This document shows positions 1 through 10,955 of a stretch of DNA of 42,009 nucleotides, one piece after another. A model generated the notes under the pieces. It ran no database searches. It was not told the DNA's origin and saw only the letters and a program-made list of their open reading frames with translations. Both the position numbers and the translations under genes were made by a program. Origin of the DNA: Phoronis australis (taxonomy: Eukaryota > Phoronida > Phoronidae). Position 1 is the stretch's first letter, and every line of letters begins with the position of its first letter. The stretch is taken from NCBI GenBank assembly GCA_002633005.1, contig NMRA01000294.1, positions 439,990 to 481,998 of the forward strand, in the 5' to 3' direction.

Positions 1-617
1 AAAAAGTAAAACAGCAAGAGCGTAGGGAAATGAGTTTATTAATTAACCTCGGTATTTAATATTATACGCCTGAAACAAGATTTAAATATGTGCAGTTTTA
101 GTTTTGGGGGGGGGCTCAGATCCAATTTCAAGTGTCAAATTCGGAACACGGCGCAATCGTAACGGAACTATGGCTAAATGTAGGCTCTCCGGCGATATCC
201 CAGGTGAGCAGCAGTGGCACTGCGCCTACGACTCCGTTTCCGTCGTCTGCTCCAGTGTGCAATGAAGAAAATTACTTCATTTTTTAAAGAAAACGGAATC
301 TGAGTGACGATCAAAAAACAGAAGCTGCTGGTAAGACGTGAATTTTAATCGAAGCCTTAGTGAATCACTCAGAAACTCATAATTCTCTCTTTGTCAAACC
401 TTAACTTAAGACTATTTGCAAAGCAATCGTGTCATTGAAGCCAACACAAAACGGATTTGGTCTTTTGGGCAATTGAAGACTATATATACAACAAATTTGT
501 TACGAACTGATTGCACAAAATATTAAACATTTAATAAGCAGTACAAAAAGAAGTATGTTTCGTGCGCAAACACTGTTGACCATAAACAAGTAAGTCTCTT
601 AATATCGAATCCCTAAT
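1..617. other. Non-coding, no recognised feature
   Basis: AT-rich sequence without a credible exon, RNA gene or repeat boundary. No open frame with protein-like composition was seen. Confidence 0.4.
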
Positions 618-705
618 GAAATTGTGGTTGTGTAGTGGTAGGCCTAAAGCACGTGGGATCCACCAGCCAGGTCGTGAGTTCGAGTCCCTGGTAATTGCAG
701 TTTTT
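618..705 (+). repeat. tRNA-derived SINE head (degenerate)
   Basis: A Pol III type-2 internal promoter is visible: a box-A-like stretch (TGTGTAGTGG, about 629-638) followed by a box B (GAGTTCGAGTCCC, 676-688) at tRNA-like spacing. The surrounding bases do not form a proper acceptor or T stem, so this is read as the head of a tRNA-derived SINE or a decayed tRNA pseudogene, not a working tRNA. Confidence 0.45.
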
Positions 706-779
706 CCAGTTTGACACTTTCTCCGTGTTTTTATTCTTGGATAATACAGTGTACTTCAGGAATCAAGGAAAATGCTTGA

Positions 780-945
780 TTTTTAGAGGAAAAAACAGAA
801 AAATTTCCTGGGCGGGAAGGGGGCAAACCCCACCTCCCGACCTTCCCCCCATTTGGTTCTATGCACATCTACAACCGTGCTTTGCACAATTTTTTACAGA
901 CAAAATGTTGGCTCCCCCTTCTGATATCCTAGATCCGACACTGCT
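780..945. repeat. Fragment of a dispersed repeat with G/C-run ends
   Basis: The segment has runs of G and C and ends in a stretch (905-945) that, read on the minus strand, resembles 15018-15060: a CAGNGNCGGATC-like start, then AGGA and GGGGGAG. That start is common at the ends of invertebrate DNA-transposon-derived repeats. Boundaries and superfamily are unresolved. Confidence 0.3.
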
Positions 946-1257
946 ATTTGTATTGATTTTAAAAATTGAATTTTTCAAATTATCTTTATTGTAAGTGAAA
1001 TATGCTCAATTGGCCCCTGTTAAACCCGTGGTAACGCCACCCGCCCCCGTTAATGTAACGGTCTACGTATTTAATATAATTCATTATTTTTCTTTGAAAC
1101 CTGGCACGCTGTAAGCGATGAGGAGGACTTATCTTGGGCCAGTAGGTACATTCCCAGAGTGCCTCTTTGTCTTCTCTGTAAGATAGCGGCAGTTCCGAGT
1201 GCATAAACGCACTGGGAAAATAACTTTACGGTCAGCTGCCTCGACCAAGTATTCCCC

Positions 1258-1265
1258 TTTAAATA
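1258..1265 (+). promoter_or_regulatory. Possible TATA-like element of the LU gene
   Basis: TTTAAATA lies 38 bases before the start codon at 1303. If it works as a TATA box, transcription would start about 1288-1295 and leave a very short 5' UTR. This rests on position and composition only; an upstream non-coding exon is equally possible. Confidence 0.22.
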
Positions 1266-1302
1266 CCGGCGACCCTTCAACCGTACAGGCTAACCACACA
1301 AG

Positions 1303-1603
1303 ATGACCGCCCATATCATACCAAATCTGCTCGTTTTAATGAGCCTTATATACAATTGCCATTGTCTCAACTGTACAGCAAACTCACAATACGTACACGA
1401 GTTGAAATCTGAGCTGAACGCCAAGAAAGCGGAGCTGGCTACAGCACGTGCTTTGAAAGACTCTATGTTTAGATATCTGACAAAGACGGTGAATGATGTG
1501 AACGAGGATCTGAAGGCAATGAAGACTGCGCTAGATAAGTGCCGCCATCAGGTGACAAAGTGTCAAACTACAGCACCTGTGACTACTAAAACACCTCCAA
1601 TTT
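1303..1603 (+). CDS. LU-domain secreted protein, exon 1 (signal peptide, coiled coil)
   Basis: First coding exon of a three-exon gene whose joined product is 218 residues. Residues 1-100 are encoded here. There is a hydrophobic signal peptide (about 1-21, core IIPNLLVLMSLIY), then an alpha-helical, charged heptad-like segment (about 30-88) with Leu/Val/Met at spaced positions that looks like a coiled coil. It ends with CRHQVTKCQ and a Thr/Pro-rich linker (89-100). Cys19, 21, 24, 80 and 87 could form inter-chain disulfides. The exon ends at a strong donor (TTT|GTAAGT reading, GT at 1604-1605) after the first base of a codon. That matches the two-base start of the exon at 8624; the split codon gives Ser. 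No other candidate exon was seen in the 7-kb intron, but a small one could be missed. The start is the only Met before the signal peptide. Confidence 0.72.
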
Positions 1604-1750
1604 GTAAGTATTTTTGTCTTGGATATGCAAACATGCATATAAATGAATTAATTAATTAATGTATTTATTATATAACTTCATTTACATCAGATAAATTGTT
1701 AGCTTAACTATAAAGTGTTCATTGAAAATTATTGTGCAGAGTGTATATAA

Positions 1751-1807
<57 letters not shown>

Positions 1808-4800
1808 GTGTGTGTGCGTGTACGTACGTACGTATCTATTTACGTATATGTATACATACTCATATCGTCCGGCTTCAGTTTTCACGTTTTGCTTAAATAA
1901 TTTACAAATACTCAATCTCCTGTAAATTACCCATGTTTTGACTTCGGTACATCTAACCATGTACAATTAACCGTCGTTCAAGTAATTTCGCCATTTTTTG
2001 TGAAAAACAATATCAACAAGCAAGTGAACCCTCTTTACAGGAAAGGGATCTAAGACCGAGAAAAAACATAATTTGTTTCCGGTCTTATTTTTTGGAAATC
2101 GAGTAGTTGAAGCGGTATTTTTCTGTTGCTCACTATTTCGAAAAAATTCACCAGAGACGAGGAAAAATGATGCGGGGTTTGTTCTTTCTAATCGCTTAGC
2201 AAATTATGATGCTCCAAACCTTGCTCATTCATGTATTTACGTGCATTTGTCTTTGTGCAGCTTTTCGAACAATCTGGGACTTCGGCAGAAAATTATGCTG
2301 GCGGGCTTATTTGCGAGTCGATGTACACGAGTACAAATGATAACGAACATTGCATTTTCCTTTAATGCTAAAGATGCTCTGGAAATTGAGAACACGTGGA
2401 GTTCCATGAATGGCTGTTAATTTCTACGTGTATTAGCAGAACGAGATTGGTATTAGTCATAACACCAAACTATAGTCTAGACGGCACAACATAGGCTCAC
2501 TGTATGAACCAAGACATTTTGGTTCCACTGAACTTTTTCTGTAGATTTGTGACCTAGTGTGATCCTAACGCAAATTCAGCTTGGTTGCCAGAGAGTTAAG
2601 GCAACTCTTGTAATTTGCATAAATCCGACATGACCGCCCGAGGTGCAACTTTTGAATCACTCATCTTGGAGTCGTTTTGATACCACTTTCTGTAGCTTTT
2701 GGTTATACCGAATACATTTCCTATCATTTCCATTTTGAAATCAAGCTCATGCCAACTCAAAGATGGCTGCCAGACGCTATCATGAAAATGTAGTTTTGAC
2801 ACATTTATATTAATAATATGATGTGTAGAGGTTTTTGAGTGTGCCAGTGTGGAATCTATTTCTCCCCGTTAATTATAGATGTCTTTCTCTCGGGCTCAAA
2901 CTTGATCAAATTTTTAAAAAAAATTATGCAAACAACACGTCAAGAGAATTGTTTGCTGGGGAATTGATTCGCCATGCTTGGAAGTCCAGGTGAAGTAAAG
3001 GTGCGTTATTATTGAACGTTTGGAAAATATGTTCGTACCTGTAATCTCTGACTGTGAAATTTTGATTTATTCGCTCACAGTGGCATTCAAGCTTGTCAAA
3101 CTTTCATTCTTCCAATTCCGGTGAATGCTATTGTTGTATATTTTAATACACTCTTACACTTGATATTTTTGGGCTGCATGTCTTGATGCTGTGGTATTTT
3201 TATGAAAATGTCGTTTGATTTTGTTGGGCAATTAGAAATTATAGCCATTCTTTACGTGAATAGTTGACACACTAAAGCTATGTTTTAATCTAATTAACCC
3301 CTTCTCCATATTTCGCTGTTGATTCGGCGCAGTCAGTTTTGGAAGCCTAGAAAGCTCTTGTTATCTGAGTCAGGAACACGTTTTCTAGCTTCACCAAATG
3401 TCAAGCTAGTTTGTTTGTTTTGATGGATCGCGTGTTTGCAGCCACTTTAAGTTGTTAGTTACTGTTTGTCTGTTAATTGAGTAAAGATTGTCGTACGCTT
3501 TATCGTCAAAAGCATACTAATGTCATGGGAACAGTTTACTGTTCCACATTTTGGTAATCTTGTTCATACCGATGAGACTGCCTTTAAACAATTAATTGCC
3601 AATGAAAGATAATCCCCATCCATTCCTGTAGTCTTGAATAGATCGATAATGGGCTTGACATGATCTTCAACCTCAGGAACGTCAACCTTTTCATACAGGA
3701 ATTTTCCTCATGCCGCTTGTCTGGTAACATATATTAACTCGATTCATAAGAGCGGGGTTATTTAGCTTCGCACCTTGTTTGAGTTTGGATAACTTAATGT
3801 CATTACATTTGATGTGAAAATACATCTTCTAAAAATTTAAGTCAGTGTTTTCCAGTTGTTGCGGAATCAAAAGTTTAGTTATATGTACAATTTCATAATC
3901 AATTGATTTAATAAGATAAAGTGACCTCCACAAAATCGGTACAGTTTGCATTGCAGGTGAGTTTACAGACAAGGTTGGCTTTGAGGACTTCATTTATCTG
4001 AGTAACTTTGCAAACACTAAAGTAATTATTGTTCTGACCAATGAACTGTTTGAAAGATCCTTACATGAGTAAAAGAAAATGTAGAGCGAATAAAGTGAAC
4101 AAGTTAAAGGGACTTAAAGGGGCGATCAGCCTTCCATGTCAAAAGCGGTTTGTTTTGAACGACTTGGCATTATGAAATTGGCTTCAACTTTTTCGTTAGT
4201 GAAGTCAGATGTGAGTTCGTGGCTAATTGCAAACAACTGACTGTTCATTGTTACTGCCTGAGGTCAAGCTTGACACGTTGACCTGTAAAGGCGTGTCATT
4301 TTTTATTTATATTAATCCTTTTATACACTCATTTGTTTTTCATTAGCTTAATGCTGGTCTGTGCGGCCGGTTCCTTCCTTCGTTTTAACGAAAAACGTAA
4401 CTTGCAATAATTAAAATTTGGGCAAGTTACGTTTTTCCGGACCAAATTGTTTACCTCATATCTCATGATTAGATTGATACAATAAATTTCCACAATGACC
4501 CGCACGACATAAATCAAATGTGTTGATCTTCGCAGTCACATTTAATATTGCCTTTACGCAAATGCAATTTTCGACCCGACAGCTCACTAATTGTAATACA
4601 CAGTCTTCGGATTGCACATTGAATCAACACCTACATGTAACCTAAAATCACGGACCCGTACCAGCAGAGTCTCAGAAAACACACTGACAACTCAACAAGT
4701 GGTGTTATTTTAAATCCCAGTTGTTACTATACATCATTTACCAAAGCTGGATAATTTAAGGGTTGGGGCCATAACCTTTTGGGGCTCCCTGAATCTGCAG

Positions 4801-5489
4801 TGGCATAGGAACATTATTTTACGGTGTTAATAACGTAACTGGACGCTGGAGAAAAACAATATTCACATGGCAAAGAGACTGCGTTATTTGAAGCACTTAT
4901 CTGTAACGCACTGAAAGCACTAGATTGAACGTTACACCCATAGTGGTTAGATGGAAGAAGGTCGATAAAGTCAACATTCAAGGGTATCCCCCCCCCCCCA
5001 GAGAGGGCAGCACCTCAGTTATCGTCGCAGCCCAACAGCTGACAGTTTGCTCCTTGAAACTTAAGGCATCCCAAAAGTGTAACTGAAGAGATACCAGAGA
5101 GCAGATTATTCCCATCCACACCCCCAGTCGGTGCGTGGGAAGACTGACGTATGTGACTTATGCGTTAGCGGGCTAATTTTGTCGAGAAATCAGTGAGCTT
5201 TAGCGCAACCTCAACTCACTTGATACTTCATTATGAAGAAATTTGGCAAAATGACAAAAGAATGAAATTTGGCCTATTGTCCTTGCTATAACCACCCTCG
5301 TCGTTTTACTTTTATTATTTTATCCTCTTATCCGTCGGTAACTGCACGGCATTCCAGCATCTATTATATTAACTTTAACATCCTTCGCCGCAGAGATAAC
5401 AATTCTTGGGCTGTCTCCGGTGAGTCCATTCTTTGTTGAAAGATGTTTAGGTAAATTTATTTATATAAAATGTTTACAAATTGGGTTCG
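1604..5489 (+). other. LU gene intron 1, proximal part
   Basis: Intron running from the donor at 1604 to the acceptor at 8622-8623. Apart from the microsatellite at 1752-1834 and a C-run near 4988-4999, no exon, RNA gene or recognisable element was found in this part. Confidence 0.5.
1752..1834. repeat. (GT)n microsatellite with a TACG tail
   Basis: A nearly pure GT tract of about 60 bases (1753-1815) passes into interrupted TGCG and TACG repeats. It lies about 150 bases inside intron 1 of the LU gene. Long open frames through it on both strands (Cys-Val or Thr-His runs) are artefacts of the repeat. Confidence 0.9.
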
Positions 5490-6700
5490 TCTTCTGATGA
5501 AGGGCGCAAGACTCAGTATTATTCTGCACTGCTTCACTTCATGGTATTTTGAAATTGGTCGCGGCTGCCGCCAAGGAGACCCTGTAATAATAATAATAAT
5601 ATAGGCTCATTGCACTTGAAAATTTTACAATACGGCGATGACATATTCCTCTCTCATTGGATGGTTCCAGCGAATCACTAAAAACATTCTATGAGTTTAT
5701 TGGATCAGTTCCTAAAGTTCTCGGGTTTGAAACCCATCCTGGGAAAAACTCATTGTAGGGCCTATATGGATTGGTTCAATGAAATTATATTACGCTTGTG
5801 TTCAGAATTTGATCTCTCCTAGCGTAGAGATTCGTTTACCGCCCTTCTTATCAACTTTCATACAAATTTAAGAGAAACTTTAGCAAATAATTATGATGTT
5901 AAAATTCAAGAAGTCGGATTGACTTCAACAAACTAATCCAAAAGGCCTCTAATACTTCCTGGCAAAGTAACTGTTATTGAATCACTTGCTTTGCTAAAAT
6001 TGCCTGTCTTCTGACAACATTGTCTTAACCGTTATACTATACAACTGAATTGCTAGACAAGTCATTTTATAGTTTCATCTGGCCAACAAAAAAAAACTTT
6101 CGTGGGTTAGAAGATTAATAGGAAGTGATGACAGAGCCTTGAATAAAATGTGTTTCATTATGGTAAGGACTATTATTGTTCTCTTGCTCCCTCGGTTTAG
6201 AATCAGTTTTTGGAAGAAGTTTTTCGAAATGTTGAAAATTGGTTGGCATTTTCATTAGTTAAAACAAGTCACAATGACTCGTGAAAATTCCAAATTAAAT
6301 GGGGAGACTGTCTACATAGAGTACTGTCAAGAGAATGGCGAAGAAGTGTCCACACAATAAATTCTTCGTTTACTACTGACACCAATCTCAAATGGTTTCA
6401 AATAAGACTTACCTGCAGAGTTCTTACTTCTGGCTTGTTTCCTATATGAAATAGATGTAGTGAATTCATCGACCAGTACATTTTGAGGAAAAGGTCCAAG
6501 AACCTTTGTCATGTTTTGGAAGTGTGTGGAGTTGTTTAGAATTCTTGGAGGTCAGTGAACAATTGGGTATCAGCAAAAACAAGGTGTGCTCTCACTTTAT
6601 GGCGAGTGTTATCTTCGGGAAAGGGAGCGCCATGCATGCATTTGATGTCCTCGTGTGTATAAACGCTATATGTACAGGGACAGATTATAAATTCTAGACA
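5490..6700 (+). pseudogene. Decayed L1/Tx1-like LINE reverse transcriptase
   Basis: Broken pieces of a non-LTR reverse transcriptase are readable on the plus strand. RGCRQGDP, a typical motif of LINE RTs, is encoded at about 5560-5588. The catalytic YGDD is at about 5635-5646, followed after a frameshift by LDGSSESLKTF and GFETHPGKN. Further downstream come FIWP, MASV and a Cys/His-poor tail typical of the region after the RT in L1/Tx1-type elements. Many stops and frameshifts are present, so the copy is dead. It sits in the first intron of the LU gene in the same orientation. Ends are uncertain; class assignment is from motif style only. Confidence 0.6.
5585..5603. repeat. (TAA)n microsatellite
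   Basis: About six TAA/ATA units directly after the RGCRQGDP codons of the dead LINE, interrupting its reading frame. Confidence 0.8.
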
Positions 6701-8623
6701 CCTTGTTTCCAATGGCTGAAACGGGAAATTCTTGAATGTTATAACATAAAAATGTAATATACCATGAGAACTTGAATTGCGATTAATTTAGAAAATGTGG
6801 ATCCCTATAGACTGACTTTTGGTCTGATAATGTGATAATTACTCATTTGACTGTATCCCATTCCAGTGTGAATGGGATGTGAGTGTTCTGTCGTGAAATA
6901 GACTTGCGTATCTACAACCTCCATTAGTCAATGCATATTTTATAAAAAACACAAAAATTCGCTTAGTTTCAATTCTTGTGGAAATCTGGTTCTTCAGTGG
7001 TCGCTGAGGTCCACCGGTTTACTTAAACCATATGGGCATCTTCCCTCTCTATGGCAGTACCATAGCCAGCATGAGTTTCTCTCTGCCGCTGCTTAATGCG
7101 CCTTCCCTAGCACAGTAAGCCTCTCTATCAACCACCAAACGGACCGTGCAGGGAACCTTCTGCATTCCATTTCAGAAGGAAACAGACAAGAGTGAGGGAG
7201 AGGAGGGAATGCATGGGGGCAGGGGGAACTGCGGAAGGGGCGAAGCGAGGGAGGGAAGGATGCATAATTATATAGTCTTTTTATCTAGACAATGCTCCCG
7301 GAAAACTGGATTTATCATCAAACTTTTGCAAAAATATAAAGTGTACTGCTGTTTTTATCTGCAATCGAGAGAAAATCTTATTCAAATCACGCACTTGAGA
7401 AATTGAATGCGGGTCATCTGTATTTGTTGCAAAACAAGAGTATAATTTGTCCAAACAGGATATCCCAGCATTTTGAATATAATGAATGTGCACTGCGATT
7501 TGCTGGACTATGTAATAAACGTCAACTTTAGCTGATAAAATAGATGCTGTTGAAGATGAAATGTAGTTATTATGAATTTTTTACTATTAATAACTAGAGT
7601 AAACACTTTCTCTTTGAAAATTTGATTGAATGTTGTGAGTTGTTTATATGACATTCGGATGTCTATCACACTGACTAATCACAACATTTTCCAATGTCCT
7701 TGCTCCGACTAGATACTGCAGCTTTTCGGCGGAACACCCTGTTGAAGTACATGTACTCTTAAACCAACTGTAGATGTGTGTGTGTATTTCCAGCGAGTAT
7801 CATTGTAGTTTTTGGAGGGGTCTGTTAAACATGGTCATAAATATTTCAGGATTACTAAATTCCTCTAATCACACGAATCTGGGTCGCCAAGTGTGTTACT
7901 TCAAGCAGCTGTAAGTCTCTTCGGTATTACGTTATTCATAGGGTACACATCGCATACGAACTAGTCACGCCACCAAGTTTGTAAGTTGTTCATAGGATAC
8001 TATGCAGGTCGCATGCATAGTTGTCACGTTTGGTCACGTATACACGAAGACTCACGGAAAATCCGTTCCCGCTGGACAAACATTCTCTGAAATCGGAAAT
8101 GATGGAGCACGATTCGACGATTCCGTGAACATTTCAACACGCATGTCTAGCTTTTCGTAACAATGCGCTTATTACACTACATTTTGTGAAATTTATTTCT
8201 ATTTGGCGAAAGCAAAATGAATTTCGGATTTCACATATTTAAAAATAAGAGGGAGAGAGTCAGTAATCCAAGTTTCAATGTCGTCTGCCGTCACGATAAA
8301 ACGAAGACGGGTTCATCCGCGTTGTAAATAATGTATATCGGGTTATGCTAAAGTAAATTATATGAAAACTAATGCATGCAAATTCATAAACTCGTTTAAA
8401 ATTCTGAAAATGGTCTCATAAGTAAATTTAGTTGTGCTCAGATAGCCCTCTGCATACAGAAACGACCAAAAATGAAAACGTTGTCGGGATGTCATTTTAA
8501 GTACTACACGGACATTTTTCGTTCAAAAATTGTGTTGTTTCTCTCTTACGACATTCTTGGTCTGCTCAAAATATATTTATAATTGGCATCTAAACAATTG
8601 TAATTCATTTCTTGTTGTTGTAG
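6701..8623 (+). other. LU gene intron 1, distal part
   Basis: No exon or element with readable coding capacity. It includes a purine-rich GGGAGG stretch at about 7190-7260. The intron ends in a pyrimidine-rich tract and TTGTTGTAG at 8615-8623. Confidence 0.45.
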
Positions 8624-8779
8624 CAAAGCCTTTCCGATGTTACGACTGTCACTACGAAGTCAGCAATCCCGGGTCCTTTCGCGCTTGCTCCTTACGTGAC
8701 AAAAAGACTATCTCTTACGTGAACAAGGCCAGATGTCCCACTAATGAGTTCTGTTTCACACATAGAGACGTACGGGAAG
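8624..8779 (+). CDS. LU-domain secreted protein, exon 2 (first half of three-finger fold)
   Basis: A 156-base exon encoding residues 101-153. It follows the acceptor TTGTTGTAG and ends at GAAG|GTACAT. Both boundaries are phase 1, so it fits exons 1 and 3 without a shift. It opens the LU domain with the diagnostic CYDC (Cys106, Cys109) and continues with Cys122, Cys138 and Cys144, the usual order for fingers I and II of Ly6/uPAR/CD59-type folds. The domain being split by an intron between the CxxC half and the CN half is normal for this family. LU proteins are extracellular and act as ligands, modulators or receptors; no specific partner can be read here. Confidence 0.8.
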
Positions 8780-9439
8780 GTACATATTTTGGCGTAACAA
8801 AGACATAATTTTTACCACGAGTGCGCTTCGTTTTAGTTGAATATCTCAAAAACAAATTTTTAATTTGGGATTGGAATTGGGAAAAATGACATCATCAAGA
8901 AATTGTATCAATTGATACATTTATGAGCAATGCAAACTCATTTTCTCAAAAATACTTTCATATGATACAATTTTGACACGATGTCGTTTTTCCAATTACA
9001 TGGAATTCAGTTTCAAATTTTTCGTTTAATTTAGCTTTGAGTTCCTGGTGATGCACCTGAAATGATAATCACCGTTGAATGCCGTTGAATTTTCACTTTC
9101 ATGAATTTACAAAAGTGTCCGTAAAAACGCTAATCCATAAAGGGCTGTGTTATACAAAATGTTTCTATTTTAGCTATTATTTCAACTGATGAGAATTCAT
9201 ATTACAAGCTGAAAACAACAGAAGGGTACCTTCAGTTGGCATATCATCTTAGTACCATCTCGATCTACGATAACGCTATTTTTACATTTGTCTGGAGGGT
9301 ACCTATAAATAATTGATTCCATTTCGTTATCAAAGAATGAAACCATCGATCAACGTAAGTCGCATAATAATCATGCAATTTCATTAATATATTAGTAAAC
9401 GTCTTAAATATTTAACCGTTATGTGCGTCTTTATTACAG

Positions 9440-9639
9440 GGCGTGTGTTTATCACACGTGGCTGCACAAACAGATACACCAATAACTATAGGCCCATCAG
9501 TCGTACCAGATGTCAGTCTTACACGTTGAATAGAGGACATAGGGACGGGATGATGTTGACTTGTCGAGGAGACTTGTGTAACTCAGGTATCAGCCATGGA
9601 ACAGAGGATCCAGTCTTAAAGGCATGTCTTAATCGTTAA
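9440..9639 (+). CDS. LU-domain secreted protein, exon 3 (finger III and C-terminus)
   Basis: Terminal coding exon, preceded by the acceptor TTTATTACAG (AG at 9438-9439), encoding residues 153-218 and a TAA stop. It supplies Cys161, Cys177, and the family hallmark CRGDLCN (Cys194, Cys199, Asn200). The usual pair of adjacent cysteines before this motif (CCxxxxCN) is reduced to Thr193-Cys194. An additional Cys215 lies in the short tail (LKACLNR). The tail is not hydrophobic, so no GPI anchor is expected and the product should be secreted. The LU assignment is strong; the function is unknown. Confidence 0.8.
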
Positions 9640-9717
9640 ACCCACCTGTTATTTTCGTGCCACGACACATTAGGATTTTGGACAACTGCGTGGTGAATAA
9701 GTCCCGGTACTGACTGA

Positions 9718-10662
9718 GGGTGTTCTATCGACTGGAAACAGGAAACTCCGTGTAAAACAGATATCCCGGAGCCGAAAAAGACTCCCGCACCTTCAAAACA
9801 GCTAACCAACCCGAGAAAGACGAACATCGATCTTTAAAACAAAACCCCGGGCATCGGATCGGAAACCCCTACAATTTTTCAAATTTCCCGAGACCGTAGC
9901 CTCAGTTTTTGAGTTAAAGCATATTCAAGTACTTTCCAGTTGTTTTCTACATTTTTTCGTTAAAAATTGTCAATAATAAAACGCAACTTATATTATATCA
10001 TATTGACTTTGTGATTTGATTTTTATCGGTAAAACTCGTGCAACTTGTCTGTGAGCCAATTTCATTATAATCTATACTCTCAACACGTTGTTACATGTAT
10101 CTCGGTAAATAAATTTCAGATTATTCCATAGTTTCTCCAAAAATATTTTCAAACATGAAAAACAAAAATATGTTTTCGACTTTCGAGTGCCATTGTTCAT
10201 TAATTTGTTTGACATGTACGCAACCTCGTGGAAGAAGAAGAGTTGATTGAAGAATTGTGGAATAAAGAAATTGGCGAATAGGTGAAGCAATGTTTCATCA
10301 GTTACGCCGAAAGCCGACTCAAAAGATTCGACCTCAACTTTAGCAGCAGAATAACGTAGAACGCTAATCCGCCATACGTTGCCTAAATTCTCATGTAGTA
10401 AAACAACATATCACAACAATTATTTAAAGTACGAAGATTTATTTTTCATCAAACAATGTTTGACATAAAGTGCAGGAGTGGTGTTTCCGGTCCCCGGGTG
10501 ACCTGTCCGATCCCCGGGTGTCCTGTACGATCCACGAGATTCCTGTTTTACAGGTCAGGGTTTATGTTTCTCGAGCTGGTTAGCTGTTTTGAAGGTGCGG
10601 GAATCTCTTTTCGACTGCGGGATATCTGTTTTCACCGAAGTTCCAGTTTCGATGGAACACCC
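9718..10662. mobile_element. Non-autonomous inverted-repeat element (about 945 bp)
   Basis: The sequences at 9718-9870 and 10495-10662 are inverted copies about 150 bases long. The outermost bases read GGGTGTTCTATCGA on the left and, on the minus strand of the right end, GGGTGTTCCATCGA. Shared interior blocks include AAACAGATATCCC and GGTTAGCTGTTTTGAAGG. There is no transposase inside, and no clear target-site duplication was found. It begins 78 bases after the LU stop codon, so it probably forms much of the 3' UTR of that gene. Confidence 0.6.
9975..9980 (+). promoter_or_regulatory. Candidate poly(A) signal of the LU gene
   Basis: AATAAA 336 bases after the LU stop codon, followed by a T-rich stretch. 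It lies inside the inverted-repeat element, so the mature 3' end of this gene may be transposon-derived. Confidence 0.4.
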
Positions 10663-10955
10663 AGAGATTACTATCTTACAAATATTACTGACGTATGCAC
10701 GTATATTACTGACGTATACACGTATCCACTGAAAGTGACAACCAAAGGTGGAATTTTTTTGAAAACACTCTCCGAAGGATTCTTTTAAGACCATGTTCAC
10801 TGTACTCGGGTGGATGGGCGAATATATAGCTTTTTGAAAACGCTGACGCATCGTCCCTATGAAAGTATACTAAATAGTATGGATAATAAACTTTTTGAAG
10901 ACGCAAAAAATATGTTTTTTCAGTCGCATTAACGTATTCATGTGACAGGAAAATA

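Noticed and set aside
618-705. Functional tRNA gene
   Set aside because: Box B is good but the T stem and acceptor pairing fail; it is more likely a SINE head.
1682-1966. His-Thr or Cys-Val repeat proteins on either strand
   Set aside because: They are translations of the GT microsatellite.
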